Shown in pieces: positions 42,982-50,878 of a stretch of 64,000 bases of DNA. The notes beneath the pieces are model-generated. The model ran no database searches, was not told the DNA's origin, and saw nothing but the letters and a program-made list of their open reading frames with translations. A program made the translations under genes and the position numbers. The stretch comes from Gordonibacter sp. An230 (GTDB lineage: Bacteria; Actinomycetota; Coriobacteriia; Coriobacteriales; Eggerthellaceae). The DNA lies in the NCBI RefSeq assembly GCF_002159915.1, contig NZ_NFJP01000001.1, positions 248,001-312,000 of the forward strand, in the 5' to 3' direction. Within the stretch, counting starts at the first letter, position 1, and each line of letters begins with the position of its first letter.

Positions 42982-44325
42982 GTGATCAACCGTTACACGC
43001 GCCCGGCTATGGGCGCCATCTGGGAACTCGAGAACAAGTTCTCCATCTGGAAGGAAATCGAGGTGCTGGCGTGCGAGGCGCAGGCCGAGCTGGGGAAGTC
43101 CGGCATCACGAAGGAGGAGGCCGCGTGGATCCGCGCGCATGCCGACTTCACCGTGGAGCGCATCGACGAGATCGAGAAGGTGACGAACCATGACGTCATC
43201 GCGTTCACCACGAACATGGCCGAGTACATCGACGCCGACGTGCCCGAGGGCCAAGAGCCGCCGAGCCGCTGGGTGCACTACGGCATGACGTCGTCCGACC
43301 TGGGCGACACAGCGCTGTCCTACCAGATCACGCAGGCCATCGACATCATCCTCGAAGACATCAAGCAGCTGGGCGAAACGTGCAAGCGCCGCGCGTTCGA
43401 GTTCCAGGAGACGCTCTGCGTGGGCCGCACCCATGGCATCCACGCCGAGCCCATGACGTTCGGCATGAAGTTCGGCAGCTGGGCCTGGGCCCTCAAGCGC
43501 GCCCAGACGCGCATGGAGGAGGCCCGCAAGGTGGCCGCCACGGGCGCCATCTCGGGCGCGGTAGGCACGTATTCCAGCATCGACCCGTTTGTGGAGCAGT
43601 ACGTGTGCGAGAAGATGGGGCTCTCTCCCGATCCTCTGTCCACGCAGGTGCTCGCGCGCGACCGTCACGCACAGGTCATGTGCGCGCTGGCCGTGACCGC
43701 CGCCACGCTGGAGAGCATCGCCATGCAGGTGCGCCTCTTGCAGCAGTCCGATGTGATAGAGGCCGAGGAGCCGTTCACGAAGGGCCAGAAGGGCTCGAGC
43801 GCCATGCCGCACAAGCGCAACCCCATCACGGCTGAGCGCGTCTGCGGCCTCGCGCGCGTGGTGAAGTCCAACGCGCAGGTGGCGCTCGACGACGTGGCGC
43901 TGTGGTACGAGCGCGACATCAGCCACTCCGGTGCCGAGCGCGTGGCGCTGGCCGACAGCTTCATCGCGCTCGACTATATGTTCGGCAAGATGCAATGGAT
44001 GCTCGACGGCCTGCAAACCTACCCCGCCAAGATGGAGCATAACCTGTGGCGCACGCGCGGCCTCATCTTCAGCTCGAAGGTGCTGCTGGCGCTCGTGCAG
44101 ACGGGCATCACGCGCGAGGACGCCTACGTGATCGTGCAGCGCAACGCCATGAAGGTGTGGGAGGATATCCAGAACGCGGTGGACGGCCCCACCTACCGCG
44201 AGCGCTTGGAGGCCGACCCCGAGGCGAACCTGACGAAGGAAGTGCTCGACGAGATCTTCGACCCGTGGGACTTCCTCACCCGCAAGGACGTGGTGTTCGA
44301 CCGTCTGAACGGGCTGGAGTTCTAA
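42982..44325 (+). CDS. purB: Adenylosuccinate lyase
   Basis: PurB removes fumarate from SAICAR and from adenylosuccinate in purine synthesis. The 447-aa product has the family landmarks RYTRPAMGAIWELENKFSIW, HYGMTSSDLGDTALSYQ, CVGRTHGIHAEPMTFGMKFG and the flexible signature loop GSSAMPHKRNPITAERVCGL with its catalytic serine. GTG at 42982 is preferred because AAAGGGA lies just upstream and the resulting start (MINRYTRP) fits the family; GTG at 42967 is the alternative. purC and purL are in the same window but 11 kb away. Confidence 0.93.
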   Translation: MINRYTRPAMGAIWELENKFSIWKEIEVLACEAQAELGKSGITKEEAAWIRAHADFTVERIDEIEKVTNHDVIAFTTNMAEYIDADVPEGQEPPSRWVHYGMTSSDLGDTALSYQITQAIDIILEDIKQLGETCKRRAFEFQETLCVGRTHGIHAEPMTFGMKFGSWAWALKRAQTRMEEARKVAATGAISGAVGTYSSIDPFVEQYVCEKMGLSPDPLSTQVLARDRHAQVMCALAVTAATLESIAMQVRLLQQSDVIEAEEPFTKGQKGSSAMPHKRNPITAERVCGLARVVKSNAQVALDDVALWYERDISHSGAERVALADSFIALDYMFGKMQWMLDGLQTYPAKMEHNLWRTRGLIFSSKVLLALVQTGITREDAYVIVQRNAMKVWEDIQNAVDGPTYRERLEADPEANLTKEVLDEIFDPWDFLTRKDVVFDRLNGLEF

Positions 44326-44341
44326 TGTTTGAAGTGACAAT

Positions 44342-44350
44342 GGGGGGGGG
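44342..44350 (+). repeat. Nine-G homopolymer in the 5' region of the nuclease gene
   Basis: The tract of nine Gs begins with the last base of an ATG (44340-44342), 14 bp after purB. As read, that ATG runs into TAG at 44358-44360. If the tract had eight Gs, the ATG would be in frame with the downstream gene and add 31 residues containing a hydrophobic membrane anchor. Such tracts change length by slippage and act as on/off switches in other bacteria; a sequencing error is equally possible. Confidence 0.7.
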
Positions 44351-44433
44351 TATTCGATAGTGTTCTCCTGATAGGGCTAGCGCTACCGCTGATTGCGGCG
44401 GCACTAGCCCTTTGCGCATGCGCTCTATGGTCG

Positions 44434-45762
44434 ATGAAAGATTATTACCATAGGCGTATGCGTGAAGAGTTCTACAAAGAGTACGGCGTGAAGCCCCAGC
44501 CCTTCTTTCGCGTTCATGTGCGGAGGAAGCGAGAGGGGGCTGGTGTTTTCGCTCTCGACTTTCCACGCTGGACGTTCCCCAACAAGGATGGCTCGAAGGA
44601 TGGAAGGCGCAACGGCAATCGCGTGCAATGGGGTTCTTGCCGTTTGCGCATCGGACGGTTTCTTGTTGCGTGCGCAAGCCCATGGCATACGCTTCTGCTC
44701 GTTGAAGAGCTGCGGGGAAAGGGAGTTCCGATAGCGCGATGTCTCGAAGAGCGAGACGGCTATGAGCGGTTCGTTCGCAAAAGAATCGGGTGGGAGTCGG
44801 CTTTTCGCGCGCAATCGATCTACGAATGGTGCTTTTCCCAGGGGAAGCGCGACAAGAAAGCGGCTGGCGATGCGTTCGAGCGATTCTGTGCGCAGCTGTA
44901 TGAGCGGATGGGCTGCAAAGTGCATGTCACGTCAAGCTCGAATGACGAGGGGCGCGACATAGAGCTTGTGACCCCTGAGGGAAAGACGGCGATCGTCGAA
45001 TGCAAATGCTACGCTCCCGACCAGTCGGTAGGTCGCGAACTCGTGCAGAAGCTTGCCGGCGCCAATCGAAAGTGCAAAGCTGATCGTATGATTTTTATCA
45101 CCACTGGCAAGTTTTTGCCGACTGCCAGGCAATGGGTTCGCGAGATCGATGACGATTTTGAGCTAGTGGACGGCTTTCGGTTGGCGCGCATGGTTGAGGA
45201 GGTGCGCCAAAAGGGACGTGCGCCCTCTCTCGACGAGTGGAAACTCTCCTTGGAGGGTATCGCGTCTTACTACCCTCCCGATTTTCCTCCCGGCAGGGCA
45301 TATCCTCCGGTTTCGACGTGGGCTTCCCGCGACGTCTTCTGGAGATCATTTTGGCTGGGCATCGGATTGCTCGGAGCTTCTCTTGTTTCGGCGCTGGCTG
45401 TGATGCATTTCGCTCCTCTGTCTTCTGCGGCCATCTCCCTTCGCGGGATAGCTCCGGCATGCTTGGGCGCGCTGGCGCCTTCGTCGGAGTACGTCCTTCC
45501 CGACAGCGATAGTCGGTACTACTCGCGGGAGGAGCTCGAAGCGCTGTCCGATTGGGAGTTGTATGTCGGGCATAACGAGATATACGCACGACACGGAAAA
45601 GGCTTTTTGCAGGATGATCTGGCTGAACATTTCTCCCAATGCAGCTGGTACGTTCGGCTTTACACCCCCGAAGAGTACGATGCCCTGCCTTCTCTGCTCA
45701 ACGAATACGAGCAGGCAAACTCCGATCTTATGTGGGAGGTGAGAGGTGAGCGGGGCGTGTGA
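44434..45762 (+). CDS. Mrr-like restriction endonuclease domain fused to a YARHG domain, possibly phase-variable
   Basis: The 442-aa reading frame has a PD-(D/E)xK nuclease domain of the Mrr_cat type at about 140-255: AGDAFERFCAQLYERMGCKV, DEGRDIELVTPEGKTAIVECK (D, then E-x-K) and VGRELVQKLAGANRKCKADR. After a membrane helix near residues 310-335 comes a C-terminal YARHG domain (YYSREELEALSDWELYVGHN, EIYARHGKGFLQDD, CSWYVRLYTPEEYDALP). YARHG domains are usually extracytoplasmic, so the protein probably spans the membrane with the nuclease inside. Sequence in frame upstream of 44434 encodes a further hydrophobic segment (LLIGLALPLIAAALALCACA) but lacks a start codon unless the G-tract is one base shorter. 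Confidence 0.7.
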   Translation: MKDYYHRRMREEFYKEYGVKPQPFFRVHVRRKREGAGVFALDFPRWTFPNKDGSKDGRRNGNRVQWGSCRLRIGRFLVACASPWHTLLLVEELRGKGVPIARCLEERDGYERFVRKRIGWESAFRAQSIYEWCFSQGKRDKKAAGDAFERFCAQLYERMGCKVHVTSSSNDEGRDIELVTPEGKTAIVECKCYAPDQSVGRELVQKLAGANRKCKADRMIFITTGKFLPTARQWVREIDDDFELVDGFRLARMVEEVRQKGRAPSLDEWKLSLEGIASYYPPDFPPGRAYPPVSTWASRDVFWRSFWLGIGLLGASLVSALAVMHFAPLSSAAISLRGIAPACLGALAPSSEYVLPDSDSRYYSREELEALSDWELYVGHNEIYARHGKGFLQDDLAEHFSQCSWYVRLYTPEEYDALPSLLNEYEQANSDLMWEVRGERGV

Positions 45763-45769
45763 CGATTTC

Positions 45770-46070
45770 GCGCGATCTGACTCCCAGTCAGCGAGGGCGT
45801 AGTCGTCGATGTATTGGCGGGTGTAAACAGCGCGCCAGATGGTGAGGGTTCCTTGTCGAAGGTGTAGAACACGCCAGGTGGGAGCGGTGGCCCCTCCAGT
45901 CGAAGGCGTCGTTGAAAAACAGCTTTCCTGAAGCGGGCGTATCGCTGATCGGGGCGACTGTTTCCTCGATGCTGTGGTAGGTGCGCAGCGCGGCGGCGAG
46001 GGACTTTTGCGCTTCGCCAAGGCAAACGACGATGGACTTCGGGATGGACTTCGGGTCGAACGTGTCCGCG
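45770..46070 (-). pseudogene. Decayed RelE/ParE-type toxin
   Basis: No intact frame exists, but minus-strand translation across frames recovers protein-like blocks: EAQKSLAAALRTYHSIEETV with a following FFNDAFDWRG, then after a shift VFYTFDKE, and after another shift LTIWRAVYTRQYIDDYALAD. The order (a helix followed by TIxRxxYxRQxYDDYALA at the C-terminus) fits RelE/ParE toxins. At least two frameshifts are needed. It lies just downstream of the antitoxin-like remnant, as in type II modules. Confidence 0.45.
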
Positions 46071-46089
46071 AGCGGCAGCGTATCTCGTG

Positions 46090-46355
46090 TATCAGGGGCC
46101 CTGATGGGCGAAGATGCATCGCATTCGCTCGCCTCGTTCCGCTTGACTGGCGGTTTCCTCGCGGCACTGCGCTTCTATCTCGGCATTCCTGCGGCTTTTG
46201 CCCAGAGTGTTCGTGATGTCGTTTGTTCTCGTGCGTTTCGCAGTCGATCGCCATGAGGCCCGATTTCCGCTTTTGGTCATGAGCCAGGCTCTTGGCTTTC
46301 GCGTGCCAAGTCGCACGCCTCGTTGAGGTTGGCGCGCAAGTCGCTGATCGGGCAT
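46090..46355 (-). pseudogene. Decayed Phd/YefM-type antitoxin
   Basis: Minus-strand frames together give PISDLRANLNEACDLARESQ-EP, LMTKSGNRAS, MAIDCETHE and AEIEAQCREETASQAERGER. This follows the Phd/YefM pattern: I-S-x-L-R-x-N-L at the start, then LTKxGxxxxV-type strands and a C-terminal helix. Frameshifts break it at least twice. It precedes the toxin-like remnant on the same strand. Between 46356 and 46762 I see no gene. Confidence 0.45.
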
Positions 46356-46762
46356 ATGCGAGGAAGAGGGGGCGGAAAGGCTGTCCGGGGCGGTCGACCA
46401 GCTGCCCTCGCAAGGCCGGCTCCAATCGTATTTCCAAGGCTGGGTGAACGCATAAGAGTCGGTTCGGAGCTCGGCTCAAACTGTAATGGGGGCAGGAAGC
46501 TTCGCTGTTCGTGAAGGCGTTTTTTGTGGGTAGGGTGGGATTGTCGGCATGCGCGGCGAGCGGCATCGACACGGCGCTTTGGCTATCCGACTTCCCGCAG
46601 GAGGGGCCGTCGGGCATGCATGGCGGGTGGCTGCCGATTGGGCAACGGGGGCTGCGTTCGAACGAGAGGCATTCTTCCTGGCGGCGACGTAGGTCCCTTG
46701 CGCCGATGCGCGTCGGTGCGGCCCTGGCTGACCTGCCAGGGCCGCACCTTGAGGGGGCTTTC

Positions 46763-49024
46763 TCAGATGGTCCGTGCGGCGGCGTTGGCGGTGCAGATGG
46801 CCTCGCCGATGTTGAAGGGGTTCGCGCAGTCCCCCACGGGATAGACGTCCATGGAGAGCTCTTGCGCGAGGTCGGTGTTGGGCAGCCCGTCCAGCGCTTC
46901 GATGAGCGTGCCGCAGGCCAGTTCCGTTTCCGCGCCGGTGTCCGTCTTGATGGTCACGCTGCCATCGTTCACGCTCACCACCTCGGCTTGGGGCCAGAAG
47001 CGCGTGCCGAGCGCCTTGATGAGGGGTTGCGTGTAGGTTTTGATCCAGTACGAGTGGCCCGCGCCGATGGCGCTTGCGGGGCTGGGCGTGACCACTTGAA
47101 CGTGCTTGCCCTGCGCCATGAGGTACATCACGGTGTCGATGGCCTGGGCGTTCGATCCGACCACCACCACGTCGTCGGCCACGTCGGCGGTCAGGAAGTC
47201 GTCGATGGAGACGACGTTCGTGCCGCCGCTGCCGGAAAGCCCCAGCGTGTCGCGCACCGCTCCCACGGCCAAGACCACCGCATCGGGCGCTTGCTCGTTG
47301 ATGAAGCTCGCGTCCACCTCCTGGTCGGTGACCACGTTCACGCCGACGACTTCCAGCTGTTTGGCCAGGTAAGTCTTGAGCGGGATCAGGTTCTCATGCG
47401 GGCCTTTCACGTTGCTCGCGAACTCCAAGAGCCCGCCGAGCGCGCCTTTTCGCTCGTACAGCGTCACGTTGTGGCCGCGTTCGGCTGCCACGCGCGCGGC
47501 CTCCATGCCGGCAGGGCCGCCTCCCACCACCATCACGTTCTTCGCGTTGGCGGCCGGTTCCGGCTCGTAGAGCCCGGGTAGCTGGCCGGATACGATGCGG
47601 AAGGGGTGCGCTGCGTTCGTGCGGCAGCTGAACACTTGGTTGCCCTCCAAGTCGGCATCCCAGTGGCAGTGCATGCAGCGCGTGCAGGGGCGAATCTCGT
47701 CCAGGCGTCCTTCCTTGAGCTTGGCCAGGTACTCGGGCTCAACGCTCAAGGGGCGGTTCATCAGGATGAAATCGATCTCGCCGTCGGCGATGAGGCGCTC
47801 GAAGAACTCGGGGTCGCGCGCGGGGTCCATGTAGGTGACGGCGCCGACGGGGATGGAGACGGCCTTCTTTATCTCGGCGGCCACCTTCGTCATGACCCCG
47901 AGGCCCGATTGATCGGCTTTGAGCATGCCTTGCCAATGGCGCTGGAAGTCGAACTGGGTTCCGTAGCCCGTGGTGCCCTCGATGCCGTAGCCTGCGAAAT
48001 ACAGATCTCCTGCGAATTCGGCAACGTGCATGCCGCAGGGCCCGATGCGGATGTGCAGCGAGTCGGCGCCCGCCTCCTCGATGAGCTTGCACATCTCCTT
48101 GTTCTCCTCCACGGTGGTGAACAAGGCGTTGTCTCCGACGTTCTTGTCGTTTTCCTCCACGCCGTTGATGAGCACCTGCACGGGGAAGTCGTCCCCGCAT
48201 GTCTCTTTGATGCCGCGTACGATCTCGCAGACGAAGCGCGTGCGGTTCTCGAACGATTGCGGGCCGTATTCGTCGTCGCGCTTGTTGCGGTTGCGCGACA
48301 TGAACGTCTGGCCGATGTTCTCGCCGGCTGCGTTGATCTCCACGCAGTCGAAGCCGCATGCCTTGAGCGTGGATGCTACTTTCACGGTGTCGGCGATGAG
48401 ATCTTGGATCTCCTGGGCGGTCATGTCCATGCAATCCGAGGATTGGAACAGCGCGTTCGGGTCGGGTTCGAATCCGCTGAACATGAGCCCCATGGTGGCC
48501 AGCTGATAGCCTGCGAGACTGCCGTTGTCCTTTATGGCCGAAGCGAACGTGCGCAGTTCGTCCTCGGTCCATTCCGCGAACTTGCCCACGTCCGGGACGG
48601 CTTTGAAGTGGTCGTACAGCTCGGCGAAGTCGTCGCAGTACACGATGCTCGCGCCTCCTTTGGCGAGGGACGCGTAGTGTTGCAGGTGCAGATCGCCCGT
48701 GATGCCGCGCGATGTGACGCCGATGAAGCCCGCAGCCGACTTCACCACGCGGTTGGGCAGCGTGAGGGCGCCCATCTTCCATTCGGTGAACAGCGACGGG
48801 CACGTCCCGCTCGCAGGCGAGGACGGGGCGTTTTGCGGATTGAGCTTCGCCGCATGGGCGCGCACGTCCGTTGCCGCGTCGGCGGTGCCGGATGCGACGC
48901 CTTCCTGCTCTCCGGGCGCGGACGAAGCCTGTTTCGGGGCGCAACCCATGATGCCGAGCGAAGCGATGGCTCCTGCGGTGAGGGCCGATCCGGTCAGGAA
49001 CGATCGTCTGGACAGGGTTCCCAT
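46763..49024 (-). CDS. Tat-exported Old Yellow Enzyme fused to an Fe-S/FAD oxidoreductase
   Basis: The 753-aa protein has a twin-arginine signal (LSRRSFLTGSALTAGAIASL) and lipobox MGC. The N-terminal half is an OYE barrel (NRVVKSAAGFIGV, CGFDCVEINAAGENIG, SLHIRIGPCGMHVAEF). It is followed by CTRCMHCHWDADLEGNQVFSC for a 4Fe-4S cluster, then a pyridine-nucleotide-disulfide module (NVMVVGGGPAGMEAARVAAE, a second DDVVVVGSNAQAIDTVMYLM, and closing VYPVGDCANPFNIGEAI). This is the dienoyl-CoA-reductase/BaiCD architecture, but with an export signal, so it probably reduces an unsaturated substrate outside the membrane. Start at 49024 behind AAGGAGAGGAG. The LuxR gene lies immediately upstream on the same strand. 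Confidence 0.9.
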   Translation of the reverse strand: MGTLSRRSFLTGSALTAGAIASLGIMGCAPKQASSAPGEQEGVASGTADAATDVRAHAAKLNPQNAPSSPASGTCPSLFTEWKMGALTLPNRVVKSAAGFIGVTSRGITGDLHLQHYASLAKGGASIVYCDDFAELYDHFKAVPDVGKFAEWTEDELRTFASAIKDNGSLAGYQLATMGLMFSGFEPDPNALFQSSDCMDMTAQEIQDLIADTVKVASTLKACGFDCVEINAAGENIGQTFMSRNRNKRDDEYGPQSFENRTRFVCEIVRGIKETCGDDFPVQVLINGVEENDKNVGDNALFTTVEENKEMCKLIEEAGADSLHIRIGPCGMHVAEFAGDLYFAGYGIEGTTGYGTQFDFQRHWQGMLKADQSGLGVMTKVAAEIKKAVSIPVGAVTYMDPARDPEFFERLIADGEIDFILMNRPLSVEPEYLAKLKEGRLDEIRPCTRCMHCHWDADLEGNQVFSCRTNAAHPFRIVSGQLPGLYEPEPAANAKNVMVVGGGPAGMEAARVAAERGHNVTLYERKGALGGLLEFASNVKGPHENLIPLKTYLAKQLEVVGVNVVTDQEVDASFINEQAPDAVVLAVGAVRDTLGLSGSGGTNVVSIDDFLTADVADDVVVVGSNAQAIDTVMYLMAQGKHVQVVTPSPASAIGAGHSYWIKTYTQPLIKALGTRFWPQAEVVSVNDGSVTIKTDTGAETELACGTLIEALDGLPNTDLAQELSMDVYPVGDCANPFNIGEAICTANAAARTI

Positions 49025-49139
49025 GATGTTCTCCTCTCCTTGTCGGTGCCGCCCCGCTTCCTCGTATGCGGGGCGGCGTACACGATAGGTGAGGATGAAG
49101 CGCCTCCCGTGTCTCAAAATAGGTGATTCGTATGGAGGG

Positions 49140-50627
49140 CTAGGTGATTTCGCCGTTCTCGCCGATGCGCTCGCAATAGCTGATGAGGTCTTGGCGGGCG
49201 TGGATGCCCGTTGCCCGATAGATTCGCTTAACGTGGGAGCGGACGGTGTTTTGGCTGATGAAAAGCTCTTCGGCGATGGCAGGAACGTTCTTTCCGCGCA
49301 GCAGCATCCCTACGACCTGCGCTTCGCGGTCGCTCAGTCCGTGTCGGACTTGAAGGGCGCGGACGCATACGGACGGATCGACGGGGGATGTGGTGGAGGG
49401 CTCGAGGCCTCTATTCTGCGCGTCGGGGTGGGATGCCGCCGCAGAGAGGTCGACACGGTCGTCTCTGGCCTCCTGCTTGCGCTTGCGGGTGTGCATGAAG
49501 GCCATGCTCAGGACGTAGATGCAGAAGAACACGCCGAACACCAACAGCAGCTCCGCCGAATTCGACGAGCGGAGCACCATCGGCATGACGTACTCGAGGG
49601 CGACGCAGATGGTCATGAGCACGAAGTATCCTAAGGAGTAGAACAGCTCGAACGTCAGGCGGTTCTGTCGCGCGAGGGATGCAGCGTCCACGCAGAACAG
49701 CACTGACACCACCACGAAATGCAGGCACGATCCCGCAAGGAGCACGCCCAGGGAGTAGGGGTGGCCTGCGAACGGAACGGGGAACAAGGCCAAGATGAGC
49801 ACAGGAGTTGCGAATTTGAAGAGCTGGACGGAGTGCTGATGGCCCTTTGCGCGGCCGAGCACGAGAAGAACGACGCCGGCGGCTATCGTCTGGGCTACGC
49901 ACACGACACCAAGCTGGGTGGCTGGGTCGAGCGTGTTCATGAGGCCCATGTAGTTCATCGTTGGAGCGACCGTCTGCAACGCGATGACGCAGAAGAGGAC
50001 CTCTGCGAACTGTTTGAGAGCAAGGATGTACTCGCTTTTCAGGCGGTATGCCGGAATCGGGTGCAGGGGAGAGCGGCTGTCGGCGCCAAGGGCAAAAAGG
50101 ACGATGCTGCACGCGGTCGACGTCAGCAGCGCGACGGCCAGGAAGATGTGGAGCAGGTCGCGGGGCGTTGAGGCATACCACGCGTTGGCGAGCGCGGAGC
50201 ATGCCAGCACGAGGGGGAAGGCGATTCGGGCTTTCGAGGGGATCATGGAGATGCGCGTCATCCAGAACACCTGCAGGCAGGCATACGTCCATCCGGTGCA
50301 CAGTCCGGCGAGGCACAGCGCGAAGAGGTTGTCGGTCCAAAACCCTCCCAGCAGCAATACGGCAGCGCAGATCGCGGTTCCGCATGTTGTGCGCACATGG
50401 AAGCGCCCGTTCGCACCCGTTGCCGCAGAGATTGCCGCGCGTGCGAGGATTCCGAGGAGCATGCCGACGGTTGCGAAGAGCACATACCAGTCCGAGAGCG
50501 TTTGGGCATCGGGGCCGAACAGAGAGCCGCCCGTCAGCACGGTGCTGCCGTTCCAGACTCCTATTCCGTATAAGCTGAGGTTCGTTCCGCCCCCCAGCGC
50601 TATGAGCAAGAGCTCTCTTGCCGGCAT
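49140..50627 (-). CDS. LuxR-family regulator with N-terminal multi-helix membrane domain
   Basis: The 495-aa product has about twelve hydrophobic segments to residue 390, a polar linker, then a LuxR helix-turn-helix: GLSDREAQVVGMLLRGKNVP, FISQNTVRSHVKRIYRATGI, HARQDLISY. It is of the same type as the regulator at 13775-15253 but clearly different in sequence. It sits 115 bp upstream of, and in the same direction as, the Tat oxidoreductase at 46763-49024, its probable target. The start at 50627 has GAGGGGG upstream. Confidence 0.88.
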   Translation of the reverse strand: MPARELLLIALGGGTNLSLYGIGVWNGSTVLTGGSLFGPDAQTLSDWYVLFATVGMLLGILARAAISAATGANGRFHVRTTCGTAICAAVLLLGGFWTDNLFALCLAGLCTGWTYACLQVFWMTRISMIPSKARIAFPLVLACSALANAWYASTPRDLLHIFLAVALLTSTACSIVLFALGADSRSPLHPIPAYRLKSEYILALKQFAEVLFCVIALQTVAPTMNYMGLMNTLDPATQLGVVCVAQTIAAGVVLLVLGRAKGHQHSVQLFKFATPVLILALFPVPFAGHPYSLGVLLAGSCLHFVVVSVLFCVDAASLARQNRLTFELFYSLGYFVLMTICVALEYVMPMVLRSSNSAELLLVFGVFFCIYVLSMAFMHTRKRKQEARDDRVDLSAAASHPDAQNRGLEPSTTSPVDPSVCVRALQVRHGLSDREAQVVGMLLRGKNVPAIAEELFISQNTVRSHVKRIYRATGIHARQDLISYCERIGENGEIT

Positions 50628-50878
50628 CGTCGCCCCCTCGTCCCGTTGAGCTCATTATAACGAAGGGGGGCGAACTTGGATCTTTTACTGGTCATGCGGG
50701 CGCCGCTTGTCGGGGTTGGTCGGGCGCAAAGCCCCGGATATTGCCCGGTAGCCATCGGGTGGTGCCGTAATGACAAAAACAAGCCCATTAACATAGCATG
50801 CATGTTCGGCGCGCATTCGCTGTCGGCAGGTCTTGGAAGGAGCGCAGGGAGGAGCTGCGCGGGGTGCGAGGCCTCATC

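Noticed and set aside
48445-48475. GGTTCGAATCC-like tRNA T-arm
   Set aside because: It lies inside the coding sequence of the Old Yellow Enzyme fusion, with no acceptor or anticodon stem around it.
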